A stretch of 64,000 nucleotides of DNA from JBFLXB01 sp964570625 (GCA_964570625.1 CAZMYW010000022.1:10742-74741), one strand, 5' to 3'; shown: positions 1-8,605, counted from the first letter of the stretch. Program-made: numbers and translations. The notes: generated by a model not told the origin, from the sequence alone.

Positions 1-1135
1 CGCCTTCGCGGTGCAACCGCTTCGCGCCCTGGATGGTGTGCGGGTCGTGGCAGTTCCGGCAGGACAGCTCGGACACGGTGTGGCTGCCGTCGAAGTCGTA
101 ACCCGAATTGATATTCGAGGGGTCGTTGTTGACCAACGGGTACTGGCTTCGGATGACCGTCGAGATCGAGTGCGTACTGTCGATCCACCGCGGCTTGTCG
201 TGACAGAACATACAAATGATTTGTTCGGTCGGATGGTTCTTGGTCGGGTCCGGGTTGTTCGTTTCTTGGTGGAACCAGTTCGCCCGCAGGAACTTCGGAT
301 AGTTGACTTGGTGCGGATTGTGGCACGACGTACACTGCACCGCGTCGTAGGTCCCGGGATTGTTGCCTGGATAGAGGCGCAGCGGTGAGATGGGCGTGGC
401 GTCGCTGACTTTGGCGGGCGACTGCAACGCGGGACCGGGATTGACCAACTCCTGATCCTGGAGCACAAGCGCCTGGTCGAATGTGAATGAGACTGGGTGG
501 TCGTTGCGCAAATCCAGCCCGAGCCGTCTTGTGTCGCCCGTGAGATCGCCGCTTCCCGGTGGGATGGTTGCTCCGGGCCCCAGATTACCGGTCATCGTAA
601 TCCGTCCCTGGTATCCTCCGGATCCGGGCGCGTTGATCAGATTGCCCAAGGCTACGGTGCCGTCGTGACAAGAGAGGCACAAGCGAGAGTACCCGGTTGG
701 CCGTTGGCCTGCTGCGTCGTTGATCGTGCCTTCGAACGAGAAGCTCCATACTTGATCGTAGAGCTGATAGGTTCTAGTCGCTTGATAGTCCAGGTTCCGG
801 TTCCAGATCGGCGCTTTGAACGCACCGCCGGTGGCGCTGGCGCCGTGCGGCGTGTGACAGAATACGCAAATTTCGGTGGTGGTGCCCGGGGCCGCTTCGG
901 CGTCGCGCGCCGAGCCGGGACGCGGCAGCACGCCCGATGAGAGCAGTTGTTGCGGGTCTGCCGAGGACAGGTTGTGTTTGGTGTTGGTGATGTCCTCCAG
1001 CACCTGTTGGGTGGACGGGGGCGGCGGAGGAGGTGGGGGTTGCGCGCTGGCAGGAGGCGACCACGCCACAACGGCCGTGACGAGCGCAACCGCGAATAGT
1101 AGACAAACAGACCCATGCCGTCCCTGGTTCCTCAT
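1..1135 (-). CDS. Multiheme cytochrome c, doubled-CXXCH type, 3' end outside the window
   Basis: Seen: translating the minus strand from the ATG at 1135 gives an open frame that leaves the left edge, so no stop is visible. AGAGGAG lies about 8 bases before the ATG. The product has a signal peptide (hydrophobic run, then PPASAQ), a proline stretch, an HNL motif, and five heme motifs in 378 residues: CVFCH, CLSCH, CTSCH, CMFCH and CRNCH. CHTPH, WNR and DHP segments also occur in the cytochromes at 5263 and 7441, so the three are paralogues. Inference: a periplasmic or surface electron-transfer protein, last visible gene of a seven-gene operon with NHL lipoproteins and a beta-barrel. It has at least five hemes, probably more beyond the edge. 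No catalytic function can be assigned. Confidence 0.88.
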   Translation of the reverse strand, partial: MRNQGRHGSVCLLFAVALVTAVVAWSPPASAQPPPPPPPPSTQQVLEDITNTKHNLSSADPQQLLSSGVLPRPGSARDAEAAPGTTTEICVFCHTPHGASATGGAFKAPIWNRNLDYQATRTYQLYDQVWSFSFEGTINDAAGQRPTGYSRLCLSCHDGTVALGNLINAPGSGGYQGRITMTGNLGPGATIPPGSGDLTGDTRRLGLDLRNDHPVSFTFDQALVLQDQELVNPGPALQSPAKVSDATPISPLRLYPGNNPGTYDAVQCTSCHNPHQVNYPKFLRANWFHQETNNPDPTKNHPTEQIICMFCHDKPRWIDSTHSISTVIRSQYPLVNNDPSNINSGYDFDGSHTVSELSCRNCHDPHTIQGAKRLHREG

Positions 1136-1160
1136 GCCCCGTGCTCCTCTGTTTCGCATG

Positions 1161-2279
1161 TCACTGCGCTGACGGTGTCGCCGCGTCATTCGCGCTCACT
1201 TTCTCCGCGTCGCCGACTCCAGGTTTCTTCGGTTCGGGATTCCCGGCCGTCGCGTCTAGCAAGCGAAAGACCTGCACGCGCGCGTTGTACGTGTCGGCGA
1301 CGTAGATCCGGTCCTGCCCGTCCACGGTGACGCCCGTGGGCAGCCAGAACGCGCCTTCGGTCGTGCCCGCGTTGCCGAAGTTCAAGAGCAGGTCGCCGTC
1401 GGGATTGAAAATCTGCACCGTGTCGTACAGGCCGTCCACCACGTACACGTTGCCGTGTCGATCCAGGCCCACGCCCTTGGGTTTGCTGAAGCTGCCGAGC
1501 GTCTCGCCGAGCCGGCCGATCGAGCGCACCCACGCGCCGTCTGGCTGGAGGACCTGCACGCGGAAGTTCATCGCGTCGGTGACGTAGAGGCGGCCGGCGT
1601 CGTCCACGGCGAGGTGCGTGGGAAAATTGAACTGACCGTCCGCGGGACCGCGGGTTCCGAATTCGCCGAGCTTGCGGCCGTCGCGCGAGTAGATCAGCAC
1701 CTTGTGGCCGCCGGTGTCGCTGAGATAGAGCGCGTCGCGCCCGGGATGGTACGCGATGCCCGAGAGCCTGACCACGTCGCCGTCCGCGAGCAATTCCCGT
1801 TGATACGCGCCCTGCGAATCGAACACGAAGACGCGATTGAGCTGCGAGTCCGTCACGTACACGACCCCGTTGCGGTCCGCGGTCACGCCGGTGGGCGAGA
1901 GCAGTCGCCGGTCGTTGTTGAGACGGAACAGTTGGCGATACGCGCCGTCGGCGCCGAAACGGTGCACAACCTGGAGCCCCATGTCGGTGACGAACAACAC
2001 ACCTTGGTCATCGCTGAATAGGGCGAACGGCCGGATCATACGCGGCGCGGCCTGTTCAGCGGTCCCGATCACGCGTTCGAGCAGCCGGGTGAAAAATCCT
2101 TTGCGCTTCTTGGCCGAATCGGGTTGCGTAAGGTCCCTCACGTAGACGATGCGCGGGGGATCGGGCGGCAGCGGCCACACACGCGCCACGGTCGGCGCCG
2201 TCGGCGCGGGCGGGGCCCCTGCGCAGGCAACGAGGAGCAAGAGCGACGCGGCGACGGCCAAGGCAATCCGCCTTTTCAT
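1161..2279 (-). CDS. NHL-repeat beta-propeller lipoprotein (second copy)
   Basis: Seen: 372 residues from the ATG at 2279, chosen because it puts MKRRIALAVAASLLLLVACAG, a lipoprotein signal with lipobox LVAC, at the N-terminus; a G-rich ribosome-binding site precedes it. The longer start at 2321 adds 14 polar residues before the signal. After the lipobox comes WPLPPDPPRIVYV, then about six NHL blades (for example GVTADRNGVVYVTDSQLNRVFVF, GVGLDRHGNVYVVDGLY). The partner at 6380 has the same WPLPP motif and blade pattern. Known: NHL propellers are binding scaffolds and are common near cytochrome clusters in metal-reducing bacteria. Inference: an outer-membrane-anchored scaffold for the neighbouring cytochromes and beta-barrel. 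No enzymatic residues are evident. Confidence 0.88.
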   Translation of the reverse strand: MKRRIALAVAASLLLLVACAGAPPAPTAPTVARVWPLPPDPPRIVYVRDLTQPDSAKKRKGFFTRLLERVIGTAEQAAPRMIRPFALFSDDQGVLFVTDMGLQVVHRFGADGAYRQLFRLNNDRRLLSPTGVTADRNGVVYVTDSQLNRVFVFDSQGAYQRELLADGDVVRLSGIAYHPGRDALYLSDTGGHKVLIYSRDGRKLGEFGTRGPADGQFNFPTHLAVDDAGRLYVTDAMNFRVQVLQPDGAWVRSIGRLGETLGSFSKPKGVGLDRHGNVYVVDGLYDTVQIFNPDGDLLLNFGNAGTTEGAFWLPTGVTVDGQDRIYVADTYNARVQVFRLLDATAGNPEPKKPGVGDAEKVSANDAATPSAQ

Positions 2280-2328
2280 GGATTCACCCCCACGTCCTTT
2301 CACCTGCCCCTTGTCAGTCATGTGTTAC

Positions 2329-4176
2329 TCAAAACGGTCGCGCGGCTTTGAAGAACGCCACCTGGTTGAGTTGGCGGTCGTTGGTCCGCGTCTCGTAGGT
2401 CAGGCGGTAATCCGCGCTGAGCGAAATCAGCCCCAAGTAATAGGTGAACAAGGTACCCCCTTCCGAGCGCGTCACGTCCGGCTGGTTGCCCGCGTACCGC
2501 TCCCACGCCTGCTTGGCGGTCATGTCGAGCGCGCCGTTCCGAACAATATACGACAGCCACCGCACTTGGATAAAGCTCGTGTCCTTGTGGTCGTACGCGA
2601 GTTGCGACTGCTGCTCGAAGGTGTAGCCGACCGTGGCGGCTACCCCGCGGCCGGTCTCGTACGTTTCGGTGGTGCTGAGTACGAACACGTGATTCGAAAA
2701 CGTCCCGTACTGCGTGAGCGTGTACGACGCGAGGCCGGTCAGGATCATAAAGTCCCCGGGCAGAAAGAGATCGCGCGGCGCGGCGCTGTTGGCCGTCACC
2801 TGCACGCGATGGTCGGTTTGGTCGGTGGACTCGGCGCCGACGGTGCGATGGCGGATCAGCGACAACGCGTAGTCCCCGGACAGCGCGACAAGCCGTGTTT
2901 GCGTGTTGCTCACGCCGGCGGAAAACACGTTGGTCAAGTCGAGCGACGTGCCGGGGATGTTGCTGAGGCGGTTCTGGCTGTAGCTGCCCTGATACCCCAG
3001 GCGGTACATCACCAGCGTGAGCGTCTTGAAGTAGTTGGCCCCGTATCCGTAGTTCTGATACACGCTCGAGACGTTGGTCGCGCCGCTGACGTCCGTCAGG
3101 CTCAGCGACGCGTACACGTTGGTGGACAGCCCCAACATCGGCCGGTAGTTGGCCGACCCGTAGGCGTAGTGCGACAGGGTGAGGGCGTCGGGCACGTCGA
3201 ATCGCGACGCCCGATACCCGGCGGATATGTCCAGTTCTTGCAGCGGTCGCAGGACCACGTTACCCACCGCCATGTGTCGGGTGAACGGATCCCGGTAGAA
3301 ATCGTAGGTGCCGCTCAGCGTGGTCTGCAGGCTCGGCCGGTAGAATACGCTGGCGCCGGCGCTGCGCTGTTGCAGCGTGCCCAGGCCCGGCGTCACGACA
3401 CCGAGCGTGGCCACGCTGGAGGAGTAGTTGACGCGTGCGGCCGCGGACAACGCCGGGGTGAACTGCGTATCGGCCGACGCCGTGACCGTGTACCCGCTGG
3501 TCTCCTGCGCGTTGCCCGTCAACTGGGTGAGCTGATACCGCGCGAAGTACCGGGTGTTGCCGGCGCGTCCGTCCGCGTCGAGCGCCGCGGACCTGGTGCG
3601 TTGAAGCGACGAGAACACGGAGGAGTCGAGCTTGAGTTCGGTCTGCCAGAGGTTCACGCGAAACCGCGGGATCGTCCGTTGCGTCGGCAGATCCCAGGTC
3701 AGGTTGTATGTGGTGTTGGTCGAGACCGACCCGAAATTGCTCGTTCTGAGCGCGTCGTTGTCCTGGATGACCCGTTGCGCATATAGCGACACCGGCGTCA
3801 TCCGCGGCAACAGGTTAACGCTGAAGTAAAAGTCCTTGACCGACACATCCTGCGATTTGTCCCCATTAACCCGTCCCACGTCGTCGATCAACGAGACGTT
3901 GGCGGTGTAACCACCAACGTTGGGGTGATAGATATCTCCGGTGCTGCCGAGTTGGTAGTGCTGTTGAAGCCCGGTTGTGGTGGCGGGTCTCAGGTCGACC
4001 CCCTGGGTCCGGTGATCGTAGCGCGACCACCGGGAGGTGATATCAACCACGCCGTGCAGATTCAAAACGCGGGCATGAGCAGCGGGAGAGCTCAGCACAA
4101 ACGCGCCCAGCGCGGCGAGCGCCGCTAAGCGCTTCACCCTGGATGGACCTGTCGCGCGCCGGACCTCCCGTCTCAT
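2329..4176 (-). CDS. Outer-membrane beta-barrel protein, porin-cytochrome type candidate
   Basis: Seen: 615 residues. A signal peptide (KRLAALAALGAFVLSSPAAHA) is followed by alternating polar and hydrophobic strands rich in Tyr, Thr and Ser, ending in Phe (AARPF), the classic C-terminal signature recognised by the BAM machinery. The length would allow a barrel of 20 or more strands. No CXXCH motif is present. The ATG at 4176 begins 10 bases after the prolyl isomerase stop; a GTG at 4137 immediately before the signal peptide is an alternative. Known: conduits such as MtrB or Geobacter Omb/ExtA place multiheme cytochromes inside such barrels. Inference: the barrel of an electron conduit with the flanking cytochromes. 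I cannot show homology to MtrB by eye; an ordinary porin is the alternative. Confidence 0.75.
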   Translation of the reverse strand: MRREVRRATGPSRVKRLAALAALGAFVLSSPAAHARVLNLHGVVDITSRWSRYDHRTQGVDLRPATTTGLQQHYQLGSTGDIYHPNVGGYTANVSLIDDVGRVNGDKSQDVSVKDFYFSVNLLPRMTPVSLYAQRVIQDNDALRTSNFGSVSTNTTYNLTWDLPTQRTIPRFRVNLWQTELKLDSSVFSSLQRTRSAALDADGRAGNTRYFARYQLTQLTGNAQETSGYTVTASADTQFTPALSAAARVNYSSSVATLGVVTPGLGTLQQRSAGASVFYRPSLQTTLSGTYDFYRDPFTRHMAVGNVVLRPLQELDISAGYRASRFDVPDALTLSHYAYGSANYRPMLGLSTNVYASLSLTDVSGATNVSSVYQNYGYGANYFKTLTLVMYRLGYQGSYSQNRLSNIPGTSLDLTNVFSAGVSNTQTRLVALSGDYALSLIRHRTVGAESTDQTDHRVQVTANSAAPRDLFLPGDFMILTGLASYTLTQYGTFSNHVFVLSTTETYETGRGVAATVGYTFEQQSQLAYDHKDTSFIQVRWLSYIVRNGALDMTAKQAWERYAGNQPDVTRSEGGTLFTYYLGLISLSADYRLTYETRTNDRQLNQVAFFKAARPF

Positions 4177-4186
4177 GCGGTACGTG

Positions 4187-5278
4187 TCATGGCTCGGGTG
4201 AAGACATCTCCACAACGGCGCGACGTCTGAGATCGGTCAGCCACGCGGCGCGCAATCGATCGGCTTCCGCGCGCCGGAGTTCATCAGCGAGCCGCGACTT
4301 GTTGACCTCGTCCCACGACAACTTGTGCGGCGCCTTCTTCGCCTCCGCGTGATAGATCGCGTAGCCATACAGCGTGCGCACGGGCCTGCTCACGCCGCCG
4401 GGAGCCAGCGCGAACACCGCCTCGTCCTGGTCGTGGTCCAACCGCCCGCGGTGTACCCATCCCATGTCGCCGCCTGCCTCGCGGGTGGCCCGGTCGTCCG
4501 AATGCGCCTGGGCCAACTCCGCAAAAGATCGTCCGCGTCGGGCCAGGTCCGCCAGCTCCACAGCGCGACGCTGGGCCGCTTCCCACTGCGCGGGGCTGCC
4601 CGCGGGATCCACGGCGACCAGGATTTGCCGGTAGTGCACCTGCTCGGGGAGCGTGAACCGCGACGGGTCGGCGTCGTAGTACGCGCGCATCGACGCGTCG
4701 GTGACCGCGATCTTGGCGGTGACTTCCCGATCGGTCACGGTTTTGACGAGCAGATACCGCTCGAGACCCCGGCGAATTTCGGGTTCGGAGAGGCCGGCGC
4801 GGGACAACGAGAGTTGGTATTGCGCCGGATCGGCGAAGCGCTTCTGAATCTTGGCGAGTTCCTCGTCGACCGCGGCCGAGGACACCGTCACCTTCAACCG
4901 CTTAGCGTCCTGGACCATCAATTCTTCCTGGATCAACTCCTGCAGCACCTCGGTGTGCAACGCCTCGCGCCGGGTCTCCGAAACCGACCCGTGGCCGGTG
5001 ATGCGGGGCACCCGTTCGTTCACCGCGCGGTTGACCTGCGCGAGGGTGACAGGCACGCCGTTGACCCGCGCGACCACCGCATCGGTGGCGCAATATCCCA
5101 TCTTGGGAACCGCGATCACGGCCATCGCCACGACCAGTCCCGCGCGCACCCGTGCCGCGGTGGATGGCGTACCCAAAAGCGGCTTCGCCCAGACCGGAGC
5201 CTGGGCGAATAACCGCGAGTTGGGGAGCCCCTGGCTTGGCGGGGCCGACCCCGCCAAGCCGGTCACTTCTGGTGACAC
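4187..5278 (-). CDS. PpiC-type periplasmic peptidyl-prolyl isomerase (SurA-like)
   Basis: Seen: 363 residues from a GTG at 5278 that overlaps the stop of the upstream cytochrome gene by 16 bases; the true start could be further in, since the hydrophobic export segment (VRAGLVVAMAVIAVPKMGYCA) begins near residue 44. The N-terminal half is a SurA-like helical chaperone region (VNGVPVTLAQVNRAVNE, ELIQEELMVQDAKRLKV). The C-terminal half is a parvulin domain (VHYRQILVAVDP, FAELAQAHSDD, GGDMGWVHRGRL, YGYAIYHAE). Known: such enzymes help outer-membrane proteins and extracytoplasmic proteins fold. Inference: placed between a cytochrome and the barrel, it is probably the dedicated foldase of this cluster. 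Near-translational coupling on both sides supports co-expression. Confidence 0.9.
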   Translation of the reverse strand: MSPEVTGLAGSAPPSQGLPNSRLFAQAPVWAKPLLGTPSTAARVRAGLVVAMAVIAVPKMGYCATDAVVARVNGVPVTLAQVNRAVNERVPRITGHGSVSETRREALHTEVLQELIQEELMVQDAKRLKVTVSSAAVDEELAKIQKRFADPAQYQLSLSRAGLSEPEIRRGLERYLLVKTVTDREVTAKIAVTDASMRAYYDADPSRFTLPEQVHYRQILVAVDPAGSPAQWEAAQRRAVELADLARRGRSFAELAQAHSDDRATREAGGDMGWVHRGRLDHDQDEAVFALAPGGVSRPVRTLYGYAIYHAEAKKAPHKLSWDEVNKSRLADELRRAEADRLRAAWLTDLRRRAVVEMSSPEP

Positions 5279-6315
5279 GTGAGGCAGATCAGGCTCCCTT
5301 GATTGGGTTCGTGGTTGAGATTTCGCGAGGCGCCGACCACCGGATTGACGTCGCCGTCCGCCGGGGCGGTGAGCCCCGCCGGAACGCTTGGCAACCGGAG
5401 AAACGTGGTGCGGGGGGTATGAGGATTATGGCACGAGGCGCACTCCACCCAGTCGACCGACACGCTGGTCCCCGAACTGATGCCGCTGTTGTACAGCCGG
5501 ATCTGGTCGCGTTTGTCGGTCGGCAACTGCGCGCCGGCCCGCTGAACCGACCGGATATTTCCATTTCCGACCGCGGCCGGTGAGTTGTTCAGCGCGTCGG
5601 TGAACTGCGGGTCCGTGCTCGGCATCCGCATGGAAATGGGATGGTCGTCGGTCAGGTTGCGGGTCAAGTTCGGAAAGGGTTCCATACCTCCGGTCCCTCC
5701 CACGAAGTCGTTGAGCCCGCCCAGGAAACCTTGTTCGGGGTCGGAAGGGGGCGACGGAGATGGGGTCCGATCCCCTTCCGCCAGTGAATCCGTGGCATCG
5801 ACTCCGATGGGGTTGTTGAAGTCGATGGTGTCGATGCTCGTCCCGGCCGAGGGTCCCGACAAGGGGTTGCGGTTGACCGGGATAAAGCCGCCGGAGCCCG
5901 GCGCGTTGATCAACGCGTCCAAGGCGATGGTCCCGTCGTGGCAGGACAGACACGCCAGCGACACGCCCTTGGGGCCGGCGCTTTCCGCGCCGAGATCGTT
6001 GTCGAAATTCGGCGAGTCGTAGGTATTGAACTGATCGGAGGGCGGCAGGGCCCGGTTCCACAGCGGGGCGCCCCCGCCTGCCACGTCCGTTCGGCCGCCG
6101 TGCGGCGTGTGACAGAACACGCAGACCTCGGTGGTCCCGACGGCTAGGATGTCGGTGTTGGCCGCGAGATTGTGTTTGGTTTCGCGGATGTTTTCCGTGC
6201 AACTCTTCCCCGTGGTGCCGCCGCAGTGAGCCGCCCAGGCGGCAGTGACCGCCCACGCCCCGGTGGCGAACAGCACCGCCAGTAACGCGAGCCATCCGAT
6301 TCGAACAGAGTTCAT
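5263..6315 (-). CDS. Tetraheme cytochrome c, doubled-CXXCH type
   Basis: Seen: 350 residues from the ATG at 6315, which has a strong AAGGAGG ribosome-binding site 5 to 6 bases upstream; the alternative at 6339 lacks one. A signal peptide ends near AWAAHC. Four heme motifs lie near residues 65 (CVFCH), 122 (CLSCH), 292 (CASCH) and 344 (CLTCH). The TKHNL segment, HTPHG, PLWNR, SCHDGT, DDHPIS and CHNPH blocks align with the other two cytochromes of the operon, so they arose by duplication. A long Pro/Ser/Gly-rich insert sits between hemes 2 and 3. Inference: periplasmic or outer-membrane electron carrier. His-rich positions (HNL, DHP) could be distal heme ligands. Confidence 0.92.
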   Translation of the reverse strand: MNSVRIGWLALLAVLFATGAWAVTAAWAAHCGGTTGKSCTENIRETKHNLAANTDILAVGTTEVCVFCHTPHGGRTDVAGGGAPLWNRALPPSDQFNTYDSPNFDNDLGAESAGPKGVSLACLSCHDGTIALDALINAPGSGGFIPVNRNPLSGPSAGTSIDTIDFNNPIGVDATDSLAEGDRTPSPSPPSDPEQGFLGGLNDFVGGTGGMEPFPNLTRNLTDDHPISMRMPSTDPQFTDALNNSPAAVGNGNIRSVQRAGAQLPTDKRDQIRLYNSGISSGTSVSVDWVECASCHNPHTPRTTFLRLPSVPAGLTAPADGDVNPVVGASRNLNHEPNQGSLICLTCHQK

Positions 6316-6379
6316 ACGTGCCTCCTTCTTGACAGTCAAGCCGTGGTCCGACGCGCCGGGCTTTCAACGCCCGGACCCG

Positions 6380-7456
6380 TCAGTTCGTCGACGCGTCGTT
6401 CGCCCGTTCGGCGTCTGGTCCCTCGGACAAGTACTGATAGATGTTGATCCGTTCGTTGAATTGATCCGCCACATAGATGCGGTTCTGCGCGTCGACGGCG
6501 ATGCCCGCCGGCAGCCAGAACTGCCCGCGCCGACTGCCGAGATCGCCGAAGAACAACAGGAGCCGGCCCTCCTGGTCGAAGATTTGGACGTTGTTGAAGG
6601 CCGCGTCGCTCACGTAAATGTGGCCCTCGCTGTCTACGCCGATACCCTTGGGTTTGGAAAACTGCCCGAACCCGGTGCCGATGCCGCCGAACTTGGACTG
6701 GAACTTGCCGTCCGCGTCGAAGATCTGCACGCGGAAGTTGAACGAATCCATGACGTAGACCTTGCCCGCGGCGTCGACCACGAGATTGGTGGGGAAATTG
6801 AATTGCCCGTCTTCGATGCCTCGCCCGCCGAATTCGAACAACACGTTGCCGCCGGTCGCGTCGAAGACCGTGACCTTGTGATCTTGGGTGGCCGTGTTGC
6901 CGGTGCTGACCACGTAGACGCGTTTGAGCGCGTCGTTGATCGCGATGCCGACGGGCTTGTCGAGTTGGCCCCGCAACCCCATGGCGAGTTGGAACTCACC
7001 CTTTTCGTCGTAGACCACCACGCGGTTTTGCGACCCGTCGGTGACGTAGATGCGCCCTTGCGCGTCGGTGGTCACGCCCCGCGGGTTGATCAACGCGCCG
7101 GGCCCGTCGGTGCCGAGGATGAAGAAGTCGCGGCCCGGTTCGTCGAACACCAACACCTTGCGCCACGCCGAGTCCGCGACGAAGAGGCGGCCCTTGCGGT
7201 CCACGTGGACGGCATAGGGTTTGCCCAGCGATGCGGCCGGTTCCTCGCCGATGACGGTCGTCTTCATGCGCTGCACAAACGACGGCGGCTGCACGTCCGC
7301 GGACGACGACACGCTCTTCACGAACTTGATACGCGGCGTTTCCGGCGGCAGCGGCCAGACGAGGTCGACCTCTTTTTTTGGCGCCGACGCACAGCCGGCG
7401 AGAAGGAGGAGGGAAACGGCGAGTGGGAGAATGGTATTTTTCACTTGGCGTGGCAT
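6380..7456 (-). CDS. NHL-repeat beta-propeller lipoprotein (first copy)
   Basis: Seen: 358 residues from the ATG at 7456. A GTG at 7444, whose last two bases overlap the upstream TGA, is an equally plausible coupled start and would place Lys-Asn directly before the lipoprotein signal (ILPLAVSLLLLAGCAS, lipobox LAGC). WPLPPETPRIKFV follows, then about six NHL blades (GVTTDAQGRIYVTDGSQNRVVVY, NLVVDAAGKVYVMDSFNFRVQIF, GIAVDAQNRIYVADQFNERINIY). It is a paralogue of the lipoprotein at 1161. Inference: membrane-anchored propeller that docks cytochromes or the beta-barrel. Two different propellers alternating with cytochromes suggest that each pairs with one. Confidence 0.9.
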   Translation of the reverse strand: MPRQVKNTILPLAVSLLLLAGCASAPKKEVDLVWPLPPETPRIKFVKSVSSSADVQPPSFVQRMKTTVIGEEPAASLGKPYAVHVDRKGRLFVADSAWRKVLVFDEPGRDFFILGTDGPGALINPRGVTTDAQGRIYVTDGSQNRVVVYDEKGEFQLAMGLRGQLDKPVGIAINDALKRVYVVSTGNTATQDHKVTVFDATGGNVLFEFGGRGIEDGQFNFPTNLVVDAAGKVYVMDSFNFRVQIFDADGKFQSKFGGIGTGFGQFSKPKGIGVDSEGHIYVSDAAFNNVQIFDQEGRLLLFFGDLGSRRGQFWLPAGIAVDAQNRIYVADQFNERINIYQYLSEGPDAERANDASTN

Positions 7457-8238
7457 GTCAAACACAAGGCACTTTCCCGGTTCGACGTTCTCAAGAACGG
7501 ATCACGTCCTTCTTCGTTCCGCTCGTCCGGATCGTGCGGGTCGTGGCACGACGCGCACTGCACCTTGTCGTCGGCGAACGTCTGGACCCCGTTGGGAAAC
7601 ATCCGACCGCCGTCGGCCTTGAGCGTGGTGGGCTGGTTGAATCCGCGGTCAATCCCGAATGATGGAAAGGGAATGGAGAACGGATGATCGTCGCGCAACT
7701 CGCGCGTCAGATACCGGATCGACGCGTCGTGTGCGCGGCCGATGCCGCCGTACGCGCCCTCCTGTCGATTGTGACATTTGCCGCAACTGTCGCTGCCCGG
7801 TGACCCCTCGAGGTCCATCTTGTAGTGCGTGCCGGCGTCCACGATGGTGTGGTACTTGGGTTTGTTGCGGACCGCATCGACCGCCACCGAGCCGTCGTGG
7901 CAGGACAAACAGGCGAGAGAGATCCCGTCGGGCGCGTCCGCCCGGGAGTCGAAGTTCGGGGACGCGTACATCGAGTACCCGCTCTGCGCCGGGAGCTCGC
8001 GGTTCCACAGCGGGGCCGTGCCGTCGGCGTTGTGCGGCGTGTGGCAGTACACGCAGATTTCTTTGTAGTCGTTGAACGTCGCCCCGGTCATGGGCCCGGA
8101 CTCCACGCCGTATCCACGCATGTTCAAGCCGGACAGGTCATGCCGGGAACCCTTGATCGAGTTTCCCAGGGCGACTGCCAAGGGAACCAGGGCGATCGCT
8201 GCGGTCGCGACCGCGACCATTTGACGCGGGCGAATCAT
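7441..8238 (-). CDS. Pentaheme cytochrome c, first gene of the cytochrome operon
   Basis: Seen: 265 residues. An N-terminal hydrophobic export segment (MVAVATAAIALVPLAVALG) precedes five CXXCH motifs near residues 62 (CVYCH), 110 (CLSCH), 152 (CGKCH), 228 (CASCH) and 259 (CLTCH). Shared blocks with the other two cytochromes are SRHDLSG, CHTPHN, PLWNR, SCHDGS, DDHPFS and CHDPHDP. The extra CGKCH heme is absent from the tetraheme copy. The ATG at 8238 has no obvious Shine-Dalgarno; the ATG at 8220 is possible. It is the first gene after a sigma70-type promoter at 8401-8429, with a leader of roughly 155 bases. Inference: the proximal electron carrier of the operon; the redox partner is unknown. 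Confidence 0.92.
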   Translation of the reverse strand: MIRPRQMVAVATAAIALVPLAVALGNSIKGSRHDLSGLNMRGYGVESGPMTGATFNDYKEICVYCHTPHNADGTAPLWNRELPAQSGYSMYASPNFDSRADAPDGISLACLSCHDGSVAVDAVRNKPKYHTIVDAGTHYKMDLEGSPGSDSCGKCHNRQEGAYGGIGRAHDASIRYLTRELRDDHPFSIPFPSFGIDRGFNQPTTLKADGGRMFPNGVQTFADDKVQCASCHDPHDPDERNEEGRDPFLRTSNRESALCLTCHAK

Positions 8239-8400
8239 CTAATACGCACCAACCGTCGGGCGGAACTGACCCCGACCGACACGCACCTCACGGGTGCAGA
8301 GGGCAGGACGCCTCAGACGCTACCTCTAAGACCGCGGGTAGGGGGAAAAATTCCTTCTGTGATCGCCACACCATTGATATTCCAAGGCAAAAACGGGTCC
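8239..8400 (-). other. Leader region of the cytochrome operon
   Basis: Untranslated stretch between the predicted start point and the first cytochrome gene. It has no coding frame that I trust and no complete match to a riboswitch consensus I know; the cyclic-dinucleotide GEMM class was looked for and not found. Its length leaves room for regulation by RNA structure or translation, but I see no clear terminator hairpin. Confidence 0.3.
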
Positions 8401-8429
8401 ACTATAGGTGAGGGTGAGAGCGAAGTCAA
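8401..8429 (-). promoter_or_regulatory. Sigma70-type promoter of the cytochrome operon
   Basis: Seen on the minus strand: -35 TTGACT at 8429-8424, a 17-base spacer, and -10 TATAGT at 8406-8401, each one mismatch from consensus. Transcription would start near 8394, leaving about 155 bases of leader before the pentaheme cytochrome. The plus-strand sequence 8430-8605 beyond it shows nothing I recognise. Confidence 0.7.
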
Positions 8430-8605
8430 GCGCAAATCCAGACCGATCAAGCCCCCCGCGATGGCGACACTCCGCCCTCCGCAGCCAGGTCTCGCCGTGG
8501 TGACTGGTGGTGTTTCCTGTTTACGCAGTCATCAGTTCAGTCGGTCACAATCGCGCTGAAGGATTTCATCTTTCCAGCGCGTCGATGTTCGAGGTAGTTT
8601 CTATA

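Noticed and set aside
652..1116. Minus-strand open frames at 652-1116 and 774-1106
   Set aside because: They are alternate frames of the multiheme cytochrome gene, whose own frame shows five CXXCH motifs and leaves the window.
2149..3786. 545-codon plus-strand open frame
   Set aside because: Antisense to the beta-barrel and NHL genes; Arg/Gly-rich with no domain, a product of high GC.
8239..8400. Cyclic-dinucleotide (GEMM) riboswitch in the cytochrome operon leader
   Set aside because: A GAGGTAGCG fragment resembles part of the consensus, but the paired halves and conserved loops are absent.
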